Source: Collinsella aerofaciens (GTDB taxonomy: Bacteria > Actinomycetota > Coriobacteriia > Coriobacteriales > Coriobacteriaceae). From it: a DNA stretch of 64,000 nt. Shown here piece by piece: positions 44,696 through 54,475 of this stretch. The notes under the pieces were generated by a model. The model was not told where the DNA came from, ran no database searches, and was given only the letters and a program-made list of their open reading frames with translations. The position numbers and the translations under genes are program-made. The stretch lies in contig NZ_CP084004.1 in assembly GCF_020181355.1 (NCBI RefSeq), positions 1,178,001-1,242,000 on the forward strand. The letters are read 5' to 3'. The stretch's first letter is position 1. Every line of letters starts with the position of its first letter.

Positions 44696-47695
44696 ATGGT
44701 AAACGATTTGGGCAGTATAGACGACCTCGAGCTGATGCCGCTGGGCGGAGGCTATATGGTGCGACGCGAACGCTTGATGAATGAGCTTATCGCCAAGGGC
44801 CGAAAGGTCGGCATCGTGGTTCTTTATGCGCCCGACGGGTTTGGGAAGACCTCGGTGCTGCTGCAGTACACCCATGAGGTTAAATGCGACCCGACGCGAG
44901 GCCCCGTGCGGATTATCGAGGCCGATCGCGCCACTGGGCGCGAGGTGTTTATGCAGCTCGAGGTGGTCACCGAAGAACTCAAAGACAAACCGCACTCCCT
45001 TATCGCGATTGATAATGTGCCAAACCTCGATCAGCGCGATACCGAAGACCTCATCGACAGGATTCGCGGCCTGCGCGCTATGGGGGTAGGGGTCTTTATC
45101 TCCTGCCGTCCTTCAAATCGTCAGCTGATTCATGGGCTGGGCGATTCGGTTAAGATCAATGCGCAGATGCTCAAGGTGCATGCCTATGAGTATTCGGCGT
45201 GGGCATCGGCGTTTTCGATCAGCACATCGCTCGACTTTTATCAGCTCACGCAGGGTGTGCCCGAGCTCGTCTCGGCATTGCAGACGGGTCTGTATGGCCA
45301 AGGCGACGTAGCCGGTCTGCTCGAAAACGAGATTGTCAACGTATATGGCGCGGCACTTGTCGACCTGGCTTCGCTCGACAATAATGCGCTGTTTTGCGTG
45401 GCATGTCTCATGATTTTGATGGGCGAGGGCAATATCGCAGAACTCGAGGCTTGCGGGGTGAGGCTATCGATGGTCGACCAGTCCTACTTTGTACGCGACT
45501 ACCCGATCTTTGGCTTGGATCCCGCCGAGCGGAGTTTTACGTGTCTGGGCACGGAGGATAACGGACGATTGCGTTTGCGTAAGTTGGTGGCCGAGGTTCG
45601 CCCCGAACTTGTTCCGAGGGCGGCCCGGATTTTGCTTAAAGCGGGCCGATGCGATGCGGCGATGGGCCTGGCGGACGCCTTTTTGGACCGTGGAGCGGTC
45701 CTTGAACTTGCTGGGCAGTATGGGGTCGATCTTGCTCTGACGGGGCACGGGGCCGATATCTGCCGAGCAGCGCTGGGTACGATCGATGCCGACGATCCGG
45801 CTCCAGAGCCAACGCCTGCCGAGGCGCTCGGCGTGTATTTGGCAGCGGTCAGCGTGTCCAATACAAAGCTCGCTCGCTATATGGCATCGGTCATCGAGCG
45901 CGGGGGCGAACGGGCGGCCTGCGAAATAGACCCTGTTTCATGGAGAGTGGCCCAGACACTGACGGCTGTTTGCTATGGGGACAACGGGCTTGGGCTTCCT
46001 ACGAACCTGGCCGTGCCAGAAATCGAGACATCCCATACCGCACTCGATATGTTGTCCGCGCATATCGAGGTCAAGCGCTGCCTGACCGAGCGGGGAGATG
46101 ACGGCGGCGTTCTACAGCAGCTCAAAACGAGCAAGGCCTACGACTGTGAGCTCGACATCGCGGGGATTGTTATACGGGCCGATAGCATGCTGGTGGAGCT
46201 CTTTGACGGGTCGTTTACGGGAACCGACGAGCGCGACGACGAGATGACGGTGGTGCGGGAGGCGCTCGACGTGCGTGGGCTTAAGGCGATGGCTATCTGG
46301 GTGCGCATGGTGCTGGCGGCACGGCGGCTCCTTTCCGGCCTGCCGGTAACCGACGACGCGGCGTTCAACGAGCTCGATCGTTTTGCCGTGCGCATGCGCG
46401 ATAACCAGATTCAGCTGTTTGGCCTGTTGCTAGAAGGCTGGCAGTCGCTGGCAGAGGGACGGCCGGTTAATGCAAAGTTCCGTGCGGTCCAAGTGCTCAA
46501 ACTTGCCGAGGAGTCGATTGCGTACATGCGCGATAACGCATTGCTGCTGGAGCGCGCGGCGTATCTGCGTAACACCTCGATGGTTTCGGTACGTGAGGAA
46601 GCGGAGTTGCTCGATATAAGCCAGACGCAGGTTGGTGGAGCGGAGGCCTGGATGGTGGCGCTGCATTTGGCCTGTGCGGGCCGAGACAGCGACCTTGCGG
46701 CCTGGATGTCCATGAATCGTGCGGGGATTCTGGAGCCATCGTATCGGCTCTTTGCGCGCCTTGCCATGCATTGTCTGGGCGAGCCGGCGACCAGGATTCG
46801 CAAGAAGCTTCCCGTGCGCGAGCTGTCGCGGTACTCGCTGCGCGACGATTTGGAAGGGGAGGGCGAGCGCCTGTTCCAGGCCGGCGAGGTTGAAGCCGTT
46901 GATACCATTGACCATATCGAGATTCGCATGTTTGGTGCGTTTCGCGCCGAGCGCGACGGGTTTCCCATCACGGACAAAATGTGGCGCCGCAAGAAGGCGG
47001 CGACACTTGCCGAGCGGCTTGCGCTGGGCATGGATGCACTCGTCGATCGTGAGACGTTGGCCATGGAGCTGTGGCCCCATGCCGAGTTCAATAGCGCCCG
47101 CAACAACCTGTACTCGACGATATCGCGCTTGCGGTCGGCTTTGGGACCGACGCCGGATGGCAAGTCGTGCGTGCTCATCCAAAATGAATGCATCGGACTC
47201 AACGGCGACTACGTCAAGACCGATGTACGGCTGTTTGACCAGATAAGCCGCGAGGTTTTGGGAAATCGCACGGGTGCGCGCGGGCCCCATTTAGTTGAGC
47301 TGTGCCTTAAGATTGAGCAGCTTTATGCCGGACCGCTGTATGTTCCCAATGGCTGTAATCCCACCTACTTTTTGCGTATGCGACGCATTATGCAGTCAAA
47401 GTACATCGATTGCATGATTAAGGGAGCAAATGCCGCTCTAGAAGAAAACGATCTGCAGTCGGCGATTTGGCTGGCGGAGTCGGGTCTTCGACAGGAAACG
47501 GCGCGTGAGGATATGGTGCGCTGCGCTATGCGTGTCTACAGTGCGGCGGGGCGGAGGCGCGATATCGTCGAGCTATACAGTGGGCATATGCACCATCTGA
47601 GGGAGCAGGTCAATGGCGTGCCCGAGCCCGAGACGCGGCGTCTATACGAGCGCTTGGTGGAGGGGCGGCTCAATCGCGTGCTGGTCGAGCGATAA
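44696..47695 (+). CDS. Large NTPase-BTAD transcriptional regulator
   Basis: A 999-residue regulator. The N-terminal P-loop YAPDGFGKTS (about 44-52) begins a STAND/MalT-like ATPase region (about 20-330), with Walker-B-like SLIAIDNVPNL. The middle is a long helical repeat region (about 330-735), probably TPR-like. The C-terminus has a winged helix (IEIRMFGAFRAERDGFPITDKMWRRKKAATLAERL) with WPHAEFNSARNNLYSTISRLRSALG, followed by a BTAD domain to the end, as in SARP/AfsR regulators. Its target is unknown. The ATG follows GAGGAG. It is a single-gene unit. Confidence 0.85.
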   Translation: MVNDLGSIDDLELMPLGGGYMVRRERLMNELIAKGRKVGIVVLYAPDGFGKTSVLLQYTHEVKCDPTRGPVRIIEADRATGREVFMQLEVVTEELKDKPHSLIAIDNVPNLDQRDTEDLIDRIRGLRAMGVGVFISCRPSNRQLIHGLGDSVKINAQMLKVHAYEYSAWASAFSISTSLDFYQLTQGVPELVSALQTGLYGQGDVAGLLENEIVNVYGAALVDLASLDNNALFCVACLMILMGEGNIAELEACGVRLSMVDQSYFVRDYPIFGLDPAERSFTCLGTEDNGRLRLRKLVAEVRPELVPRAARILLKAGRCDAAMGLADAFLDRGAVLELAGQYGVDLALTGHGADICRAALGTIDADDPAPEPTPAEALGVYLAAVSVSNTKLARYMASVIERGGERAACEIDPVSWRVAQTLTAVCYGDNGLGLPTNLAVPEIETSHTALDMLSAHIEVKRCLTERGDDGGVLQQLKTSKAYDCELDIAGIVIRADSMLVELFDGSFTGTDERDDEMTVVREALDVRGLKAMAIWVRMVLAARRLLSGLPVTDDAAFNELDRFAVRMRDNQIQLFGLLLEGWQSLAEGRPVNAKFRAVQVLKLAEESIAYMRDNALLLERAAYLRNTSMVSVREEAELLDISQTQVGGAEAWMVALHLACAGRDSDLAAWMSMNRAGILEPSYRLFARLAMHCLGEPATRIRKKLPVRELSRYSLRDDLEGEGERLFQAGEVEAVDTIDHIEIRMFGAFRAERDGFPITDKMWRRKKAATLAERLALGMDALVDRETLAMELWPHAEFNSARNNLYSTISRLRSALGPTPDGKSCVLIQNECIGLNGDYVKTDVRLFDQISREVLGNRTGARGPHLVELCLKIEQLYAGPLYVPNGCNPTYFLRMRRIMQSKYIDCMIKGANAALEENDLQSAIWLAESGLRQETAREDMVRCAMRVYSAAGRRRDIVELYSGHMHHLREQVNGVPEPETRRLYERLVEGRLNRVLVER

Positions 47696-47698
47696 AAA

Positions 47699-47727
47699 AC
47701 GGGCGCCCGAAGTACTTGGGCACCCGT
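47699..47727 (-). terminator. Terminator between the regulator and yhbY
   Basis: ACGGGCGCCC / GGGCACCCGT pair. On the minus strand the stem is followed by TTTTTT, so it best ends yhbY transcripts; it can also slow plus-strand transcription. Confidence 0.85.
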
Positions 47728-47764
47728 ATGCTTGCTATGTGTTGGTTCGCCGGATCATTGACTC

Positions 47765-48064
47765 TTAGACGAGCTTGATCTTCTCGATGTCCTTGCGCGA
47801 GGACTCGCGATACAGCGAGAACTTGCGGCCGATGACCTGGACGACCTCGGCGTGGCAACGCTCAGCGAGCTCTTCGGCGGCCTCGCGGGCGGAAAGACTG
47901 GAGCCATCGAGCACGGAGCACTTAACGAGCTCATGCTTCTCCAGGTAGGCGACCGTCTGCTCGACGGTGCCCTCGTTGACATCGGACTTACCGATGATGA
48001 TGGCGGGGTTGAGGTGATGGGCCATGCTGCGAAGCTGCTTGACCTGGGCTCCTGTCAGTGCCAT
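47765..48064 (-). CDS. yhbY: YhbY-family RNA-binding protein
   Basis: A 99-residue CRM-domain protein that binds pre-50S ribosomal particles. The fold begins LTGAQVKQLRSMAHHLNPAIIIGKSDVNEG and contains the RNA loop GRKFSLYRES near the end, the GxxF-type motif of the family. It is probably involved in ribosome assembly. The ribosome binding site is weak. It lies downstream of a methyltransferase gene on the same strand with a gap of about 160 bases. Confidence 0.93.
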   Translation of the reverse strand: MALTGAQVKQLRSMAHHLNPAIIIGKSDVNEGTVEQTVAYLEKHELVKCSVLDGSSLSAREAAEELAERCHAEVVQVIGRKFSLYRESSRKDIEKIKLV

Positions 48065-48222
48065 GGGTTCTCGCTTTCTATGTATGGGGCGCCCCGCGAC
48101 GGGGCCTTAATCTACGTGAGCTGTCCCACGATAGCGCAGGAGCGGCGCGGTGTGGAGCGCGTTTGCCCAGTTCAAAAAGAATGCGGATGCCGAGGTGATG
48201 GGCAGTGCGGGCTGTGAACGGG

Positions 48223-49110
48223 CTACGAGCGGGATTCAGAGACCGGTTCCCATGCAATAAACGCCCAGCGAACCTTACGGATATGGTCGAGCATATAGCG
48301 CCCCTGCGGCACGCCCTTGGAGCCCGGCTCGCCGGCATGGGGGTTTTCGATCATGTGCTGAGCGATATAGTCGCGCAGGCGGTCGATCTTATCCTCGTTG
48401 CCATGCTCGAGCATACGGGAAAAATCCGCCACGCCTGCCTCAAGGCTATCGAAGGTATCGCGACGAGGCGATTCAAAGTATGTAACCTGCGGCAACGCAC
48501 CCATCTGAATGAGGATGTTGAAGGCGTACACAAAGCCATTGCTGCAGGTAACCGAGGCGCCGATAGCGTTCATCAAGTGCAGATCATAGCGCGGGCTGGA
48601 GTTAGCGACCATCGTGACAGCACAACGCCGACGAGCCGCACGGTCAAGCTTGGCAAGCGCACCTTTTAGATTGGTCGTCGTAACCGACCGACTGGCAAAG
48701 GCAACATCCACCGTTTTCGCGACCGGTCCAACCAAATCCCAATCATCATCCCAAGCAAGCTCAAGCGGCGTAATAAGATCCTCGAGTCCGTAATACTCAA
48801 TGCCAGCATCAAGGGTGCCCAGCATGGCAGGGGAGAAATCAGCCGCAATCACAGGATGCCCAGCCTGAGCAAGCGGAATAGCAATCGACCCAGCCCCACA
48901 CCCCATATCGAGCACCGACTCGCCGGGCTCAAGTGCCAACAGCTTTATAAAATCCCGAGCATAAGGGGCAGTCTCAAGAGGTCGAAAATGTCGAGCTCGC
49001 TTATCCCATTCAAAAGAATCATCAGCCCGATGCCGAGCGGCCTGCAGACGCATCCATTCGCCATTCCAATCCGCAGCAAGCAGCTCAGAACGAATCTCCC
49101 CATCAACCAC
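48223..49110 (-). CDS. Class I SAM-dependent methyltransferase
   Basis: A 295-residue methyltransferase. Motif I is VLDMGCGAGS (about 71-80), then IAADFSPAML. The N-terminal lead WNGEWMRLQAARHRADDSFEWDKRARHF is typical of a small-molecule methyltransferase group in anaerobes. The C-terminal half has an aromatic patch and no known target motif. The start is GTG at 49110 after GAGGAGG. The substrate is unknown. Confidence 0.85.
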   Translation of the reverse strand: MVDGEIRSELLAADWNGEWMRLQAARHRADDSFEWDKRARHFRPLETAPYARDFIKLLALEPGESVLDMGCGAGSIAIPLAQAGHPVIAADFSPAMLGTLDAGIEYYGLEDLITPLELAWDDDWDLVGPVAKTVDVAFASRSVTTTNLKGALAKLDRAARRRCAVTMVANSSPRYDLHLMNAIGASVTCSNGFVYAFNILIQMGALPQVTYFESPRRDTFDSLEAGVADFSRMLEHGNEDKIDRLRDYIAQHMIENPHAGEPGSKGVPQGRYMLDHIRKVRWAFIAWEPVSESRS

Positions 49111-49131
49111 GGGCCAACCTCCTCACACAAC

Positions 49132-49164
49132 AAAAAAAGCGGCCCCTCCCAAAAGAAGAGCCGC
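49132..49164 (-). terminator. Minus-strand terminator upstream of the methyltransferase
   Basis: On the minus strand GCGGCTC...GGGGCCGC is followed by TTTTTTT. It ends transcription from the UPF0210 side just before the methyltransferase start. Confidence 0.75.
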
Positions 49165-49280
49165 AACAAGCATATATCAGAAAAAGAACCGTTCCAACGC
49201 CAAAACGCCGCACCAGCCAAGTGGTGCAGGAGCGAAGCAACTGCAACCGGGATAGAACCCAACTGAGGTCCCGTTGTGCG

Positions 49281-49414
49281 GGAGCCCCGGGGAGGACAAA
49301 TATATAAGGTCGATCGCGAGTTCCGCACGAGCCGGAGAGCACTTAATGTGCTCTCCGTGCGAGTCAGGACTGTCCGAGCAGGCGACCTTATATATTTGCC
49401 CTCCCCGGGGCTCC
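49281..49414. repeat. 134-base nested long hairpin
   Basis: Outer arms of 32 bases (49281-49312 and 49383-49414, starting GGAGCCCCGGGGAGG and including CAAATATATAAGG) match in 31 of 32 positions. Inside is a second stem CGGAGAGCAC/GTGCTCTCCG at 49333-49357. It fills most of the gap between the UPF0210 gene and the methyltransferase gene. Confidence 0.9.
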
Positions 49415-49431
49415 TCGCCAGCACCCCTCAG

Positions 49432-50796
49432 CTAGTTCTTGAGCGAGTTCAGCGGTGCCGGGAAGCGTCCACCGCGATGGGCAAGCACGGTGCCGGCGTT
49501 GGGGTTCACCGGCATGATGGGTGCACGGCCGAACAGGCCGCCGTACTCGACGCAGTCGCCCACGCCCTTGCCGATGGCGGGAATCACGCGGACGGCCGTG
49601 GTCTTGTTGTTGATGACGCCGATGGCCATCTCGTCGGCGATGATGCCGGCGATGGTCTCGACCGGGGTGTCGCCGGGGATGGCGATCATGTCCAGGCCGA
49701 CGGAGCACACGCAGGTCATGGCCTCGAGCTTCTCGAGCGAAAGCGCACCGGCCTCGACGGCGGCGATCATGCCGGCGTCCTCGGACACGGGGATAAAGGC
49801 GCCGGAAAGACCGCCCACGCTGGAGCTGGCCATGACGCCGCCCTTCTTGACGGCATCGTTGAGCATGGCGAGCGCGCAGGTCGTGCCCGGGCCACCGCAG
49901 GTGCCCACGCCGATGATCTCGAGGATGCGCGCGACGGAGTCGCCGATGGCAGGCGTGGGAGCCAGCGACAGGTCGACAATGCCCTTCTCGACACCCAGAC
50001 GATGGGCGGCCTCGCGGCTCATGAGCTCGCCGGCACGGGTGATCTTAAAGGCGGTCTGCTTAATCTTTTCGGCGACTTCCATCATCGAGGCGGAATCGGG
50101 CAGCGTCTCCAAGGCTGCGGCCATAACGCCGGGGCCCGAGACGCCTACGTTGATGACGGCGTCGGCCTCGCCACCGCCGTGGACGGCGCCCGCCATAAAC
50201 GGGGAGTCCTCGACCATGTTGGCAAAGCAGACAAACTTGGAAGCGCCGACGGAATCCTGGTCGGCCGTGAGTTTAGCGGCATCGATGATGGTCTGGGCGG
50301 CCATGAGCACGGCATCCATGTTGATACCGGCGCGCAGGCTGGCGACGTTGACGCTGGAGCAGACGCGGCTCGTGGTGGCGAGCGCCTGGGGGATGGACTG
50401 GATAACGCGGCGATCGGCGTCGCCGATGCCCTTCTGGACGAGTGCGGAGAAGCCGCCCAGGTAATCGATGCCGAGTGTCTCGGCCGCGCGGTCGAGGGCG
50501 TGCGCGATGGGGGTGAGGTCCTCATCCTTGCAGCACGCGGCGATCTGCGCCACCGGGGTGACGGAAACGCGCTTGTTGACGATGGGGATACCGTACTCGC
50601 GCTCGAGGTTCTCGGCGGTCTCGACCAGATGCTCAGCCGTGTGCGTCACGTGGTCGTAGATCTTCGTGCACATGCGGTCGAGGTTCTCGTCACCGCAACC
50701 CATGAGCGAAACACCCATGGTGATGGTCCTGATGTCGAGGTTCTGTTCCTCAACCATGCCGCGGGTTTCCGCGATTTCTGCGGGCGTGATCGCCAT
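49432..50796 (-). CDS. UPF0210 (DUF711/PFL-like) protein
   Basis: A 454-residue protein of the UPF0210 family, related in fold to pyruvate formate-lyase-like proteins, with no established reaction. Features are the [12 protein letters not shown] start, [46 protein letters not shown] and the C-terminal [13 protein letters not shown]. It often pairs with a small ACT-domain protein in other genomes; none is found here. The ATG at 50796 follows AGGAGCACAAGG. It is the last gene of the minus-strand methionine block, behind a strong palindrome. Confidence 0.92.
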   Translation of the reverse strand: MAITPAEIAETRGMVEEQNLDIRTITMGVSLMGCGDENLDRMCTKIYDHVTHTAEHLVETAENLEREYGIPIVNKRVSVTPVAQIAACCKDEDLTPIAHALDRAAETLGIDYLGGFSALVQKGIGDADRRVIQSIPQALATTSRVCSSVNVASLRAGINMDAVLMAAQTIIDAAKLTADQDSVGASKFVCFANMVEDSPFMAGAVHGGGEADAVINVGVSGPGVMAAALETLPDSASMMEVAEKIKQTAFKITRAGELMSREAAHRLGVEKGIVDLSLAPTPAIGDSVARILEIIGVGTCGGPGTTCALAMLNDAVKKGGVMASSSVGGLSGAFIPVSEDAGMIAAVEAGALSLEKLEAMTCVCSVGLDMIAIPGDTPVETIAGIIADEMAIGVINNKTTAVRVIPAIGKGVGDCVEYGGLFGRAPIMPVNPNAGTVLAHRGGRFPAPLNSLKN

Positions 50797-50841
50797 CCTT
50801 GTGCTCCTATCTGCCAAAACGAGCATAGTCTTATCTATTTT

Positions 50842-50879
50842 AACGTGCCGCACGCGCCAGGTGGCGCGTGCGGCACGTT
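50842..50879. terminator. Perfect 38-base palindrome between metH and the UPF0210 gene
   Basis: AACGTGCCGCACGCGCCA followed by GG and its exact complement TGGCGCGTGCGGCACGTT. A short A/T stretch flanks it. It probably ends metH transcripts. Confidence 0.85.
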
Positions 50880-50904
50880 TTAGTGCTCGGTTGTTTCCGT
50901 TGTG

Positions 50905-53478
50905 TTACTGCCCAAAGACCTCTTCGGCGATACGCGCGCTCTCGGCGGCGTCCTTGGCGTAGTAGTCCGCGCCAATCTGCTTGGCGTATTCGGGGGTGAG
51001 CACGGCGCCGCCCACGATGATCTTGACGCCCGGCACCTCGGCATGAAGCAGCTTGATGGTCTCCTCCATGGCCACGACGGTGGTAGTCATAAGCGCCGAG
51101 AGGCCGACGAGCTTAATGTCACGCTCCTTGACGGTCTTGAGCACCTCCTGCGGATCGACGTCGCGACCCAGATCAAAGACGGTGTAGCCGTAGTTGTCGA
51201 GCAGCATCTTGACGATGTTCTTACCGATGTCGTGGATATCGCCCTTAACGGTGGCCACGCAGATCTTGCCCTTGTCGGCAATCTCGCCGGCGGGCATCAG
51301 GCGCTTGATGGTGTCGAAGCCCACGCGCGCGGCCTCGGCCGAGGCCATGAGCTGCGGCAAGAAGAACTTTCCCTGGTCAAAGAGGACTCCGACCTCATCG
51401 AGGGCGGGGATAAAGTGGTTGTTGATGAGGTCCATAGCGTCGTGGTCGGCCAGCAGGCGCTCGGTCTCGGCCGCGATCTCGCCTTTGCGGCCCGAGACGA
51501 CCATGTGGCGGATGGGGTCGTCGTTGCCGTCGGTGCCAGCGGTGCCAGCAGCGGGCACGGTGTCGGTCGATGTGGCCTGAGCCGCTGCCGGGTTGGCGGC
51601 GATCTTGTACGGATCGGTCCAGCCGGCATAGCGCTCGATGTATCCGGTCGAGCCCTCGTCCTCAACGCTCAGGACGCGATAGCTGTAGACGGTGTCCATA
51701 AAGCGCTTGGAGCCCGGGTTCATGATGGGGGCGTCCAGGCCCGCGCCAAAGGCGGCGGCCAAAAAGACCGAGCCCAGCAGCGGGCGCGCGGGCAGGCCAA
51801 AGCTGATATTCGACACGCCAAGCGCGCATTTGACGCCCAGACGCTTCTTGCACAGGGACATGGCGCGCAGGATCTGTTCGGCTTGGCGTTGATTGGTCGA
51901 GGCGGTCATGACCAGGCAGTCGATGAGGATGCGGTCCGGGCCGATGCCGTAGCGGGCGGCCTCGGCCACGATGCGCTCGGCGATGGCGAAGCGAGCCTCG
52001 GCGGTATCGGGGATGCCGCCTTCGTCGAGCGTGAGGCCGACGACGTTGGTTCCATAGTGGGCGACCAGCGGAAAGATCTCATCCATGATCTGCTGCTTGC
52101 CGTTAACCGAGTTGATGATGGGCTTGCCGGCGTAGCGGCGCACGGCGGCCTCGACGGCTGCGGGGTCGGTGGAGTCGATCTGCAACGGCAGCAGTGTGGA
52201 ACCCTGGAGCTGTTCAGTCGCCTGCTGGATGATCTTGACCTCGTCGATCTCGGGCAGGCCGACGTTGACGTCCAGGATATCGGCGCCCTGTTCCTGCTGG
52301 CTGATGCCCTGGCTCACGACGTAGTCAAGGTCGCCGTCGTGCAGGGCCTGCTGTAGGCGCTTTTTGCCGGTGGGATTGATGCGCTCGCCGATGACAGCGA
52401 TCTTGTGGCCATCGCAGGGGAGGTCCACGACCGTCTGGGCGCTTGTGACCGACATGCTGGGCTTGCGGTGGCGCGGACTGGGCGTGTGGTTATCGATAAG
52501 CGTGCGCAGCGCTGCCATGTGCGCCGGCGTGGTGCCGCAGCAGCCGCCCACAACGCTTACGCCGTCCTCGATCATGCCGGCGACGGCCACGGCGTACTCG
52601 GGCGCCTGGATATCAAAGACGGTGTTGCCGTCGTCGTCCACGCGGGGCAGTCCCGCGTTAGCCTGCACCATAACGGGCTTATCGGTAACGGTGAGCATGC
52701 GTGCGGCGAGCCCTCGGAGCTCGGCCGGTCCCTGGCTGCAGTTAATGCCCAGGACGTCGGTACCGATGGCATCGAGCGTGATGGCGGCCACCTCGGGACT
52801 CGTACCCAGGAACGTGCGACCGTCTTCCTCAAAGGTCATGGTGGCAAAGACGGGCAGGTCGGAGTTCTCGCGGCAGGCAAGGACCGCCGCCTTGATCTCG
52901 GCCAGGTCGGTCATGGTCTCGATGATAAAGAGGTCCACGCCCGCGGCGACGCCAGCGCGCACCTCCTCGGCAAAGAGGTCGTAGGCCTCGTCGAAGCTCA
53001 GGGTACCCAAGGGGCGAAGCAGCGCGCCGATGGGGCCGATATCGCCGGCGACGTAGCGGGCACCGGCCGCGCGGGCGCAGGCGACAGCGGCGGCAAAGAC
53101 ATCTGCCACGGTGGCGGCACCGTCGAGCTTGTGGGCGTTGGCGCCAAAGGTGTTGGCGGTGATCACGTCGCAGCCGGCCTCGACGTACTGACGCTGAATA
53201 TCGGTAATGACCTGGGGTTCCTCAAAGTTGAGCAGCTCGGGCAGGGCGCCGGCCTTCATGCCGGCCGCCTGCAGCATGGTACCCATGCCGCCGTCGAACA
53301 GCAGTTGTCCCGTGCCCTCGATGGCGGCGCGCAGGCGATCGTCCTTAATGCGAAGGTCGTCGATCGTGCGCGTCTTGTATGCAGCCCCGTTGCGGCGCGC
53401 AGCATCAACAGGCGCCGCCAGCGCGGCACCGTCCAGATCATGAGTGATAAGTATGTTTGAGCTATTCGCCATGTGCAT
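50905..53478 (-). CDS. metH: Cobalamin-dependent methionine synthase without reactivation domain
   Basis: Transfers methyl from 5-methyl-tetrahydrofolate to homocysteine through cobalamin. The protein is 857 residues against about 1200 for E. coli MetH. Homocysteine-binding domain: about 40-340, with zinc Cys in GINCSQGP and GGCCGTTP. Pterin domain: about 355-625. Helical cap and cobalamin domain: about 655-855, with DIHDIGKNIV carrying the axial His. The C-terminal AdoMet reactivation domain is absent and is encoded apart at 55708-56499. ATG 53478 or 53472 is the start. Both lie within the last codons of the endonuclease gene, and no clear ribosome binding site is seen, so translation may depend on that gene. 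Confidence 0.95.
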   Translation of the reverse strand: MHMANSSNILITHDLDGAALAAPVDAARRNGAAYKTRTIDDLRIKDDRLRAAIEGTGQLLFDGGMGTMLQAAGMKAGALPELLNFEEPQVITDIQRQYVEAGCDVITANTFGANAHKLDGAATVADVFAAAVACARAAGARYVAGDIGPIGALLRPLGTLSFDEAYDLFAEEVRAGVAAGVDLFIIETMTDLAEIKAAVLACRENSDLPVFATMTFEEDGRTFLGTSPEVAAITLDAIGTDVLGINCSQGPAELRGLAARMLTVTDKPVMVQANAGLPRVDDDGNTVFDIQAPEYAVAVAGMIEDGVSVVGGCCGTTPAHMAALRTLIDNHTPSPRHRKPSMSVTSAQTVVDLPCDGHKIAVIGERINPTGKKRLQQALHDGDLDYVVSQGISQQEQGADILDVNVGLPEIDEVKIIQQATEQLQGSTLLPLQIDSTDPAAVEAAVRRYAGKPIINSVNGKQQIMDEIFPLVAHYGTNVVGLTLDEGGIPDTAEARFAIAERIVAEAARYGIGPDRILIDCLVMTASTNQRQAEQILRAMSLCKKRLGVKCALGVSNISFGLPARPLLGSVFLAAAFGAGLDAPIMNPGSKRFMDTVYSYRVLSVEDEGSTGYIERYAGWTDPYKIAANPAAAQATSTDTVPAAGTAGTDGNDDPIRHMVVSGRKGEIAAETERLLADHDAMDLINNHFIPALDEVGVLFDQGKFFLPQLMASAEAARVGFDTIKRLMPAGEIADKGKICVATVKGDIHDIGKNIVKMLLDNYGYTVFDLGRDVDPQEVLKTVKERDIKLVGLSALMTTTVVAMEETIKLLHAEVPGVKIIVGGAVLTPEYAKQIGADYYAKDAAESARIAEEVFGQ

Positions 53479-54475
53479 CCATTTCGTCTAGAGCCCACTG
53501 AGGAATTTCTATTTGAAGGGATTTGTCGGGCTCGATATCTTCGATTCGCTTGTTGTAGTGGGCAAGAAGCCGTGCGACATTTAATCGAATTAGGTCTCGC
53601 TTGTAGAACGATAATTCTTCAATATTGATGCCGATAAACGATTCGAGCGCGATAACCTGTACGCGATTGCCGAGTCCCTCACTTTCGAACAGTCCGTAAG
53701 CGAAGGAAACTTTATCGTGGGGGACAACGACGATGGGCCGAATGCCATTTCGAATGTTATCTCGGCATCGATCGGTCAATTTTGCCATTGGCGATACAGT
53801 CACGTGAAATGCAGCATCATTGATTTGGAAATCGCCAGAACGGTCTGTTTGCTGGTCGGCAGCGTTTGAGTTGTCCTTTCCGATTTCTATGGTTGGAAAT
53901 AACATCTCTAGTTTTGCGCCTACCAGGTGCTGTGCGACGGTACCCGTTGGCTTATCGGACCGTAGGCTTGCTTCGGCTAGGATATCATCGACAATGACAG
54001 AAATTGGTTTTTGAAGATCGATTTCGACTTTGATTCTCTGCCGGTTAAAGAAATCGACCTGGATTCGCTCGACGAAGAAATTGGCGATTGCGTTCGCAGC
54101 TTCAAGACGAGTGTCTTCGCAAGTGTCGCTGGGTAGGGTAGAGTTGATAATTGTGGCAAGCTCAAGCGCCATCGGGAGTGTGCCGCGTGAGGTTCTGCCG
54201 CCCTCTGATGCGAAGGCACGCATTTCCCCATGCCTGGCTAAAACTGTTTTGATGCATGCTCCACTTAGGCCTCGTACTTGGCTCCCCTTGTCCGATTGCA
54301 CATAATCGTTGGTGAGCGGAAAACGGTTTTGCAACAGCTCGCTTATGCCTATGCCAACCGCCATGACGTTACGGTTGACATTGCCTCGCTTGCTGCGCTT
54401 GGATTCGTACCAGAGTTCAATGGCATCCAAGATATCTTTATCGGGCTCGTTCAAGGAGCAATTGGTCATTTCCAT
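53462..54475 (-). CDS. Putative type II restriction endonuclease (DUF4928-like)
   Basis: A 337-residue protein paired with the cytosine methyltransferase. From memory it resembles DUF4928 endonucleases found beside C5 methyltransferases; I cannot point to an unambiguous catalytic triad, though SGDFQINDAAFHVTVSP is a candidate nuclease core. It has no membrane segment. Its start at 54475 follows AAGGAACGGAG and lies 38 bases inside the methyltransferase gene. Its stop codon lies inside metH. Its base composition is visibly more A+T-rich than that of metH. Confidence 0.7.
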   Translation of the reverse strand: MEMTNCSLNEPDKDILDAIELWYESKRSKRGNVNRNVMAVGIGISELLQNRFPLTNDYVQSDKGSQVRGLSGACIKTVLARHGEMRAFASEGGRTSRGTLPMALELATIINSTLPSDTCEDTRLEAANAIANFFVERIQVDFFNRQRIKVEIDLQKPISVIVDDILAEASLRSDKPTGTVAQHLVGAKLEMLFPTIEIGKDNSNAADQQTDRSGDFQINDAAFHVTVSPMAKLTDRCRDNIRNGIRPIVVVPHDKVSFAYGLFESEGLGNRVQVIALESFIGINIEELSFYKRDLIRLNVARLLAHYNKRIEDIEPDKSLQIEIPQWALDEMDAHGE

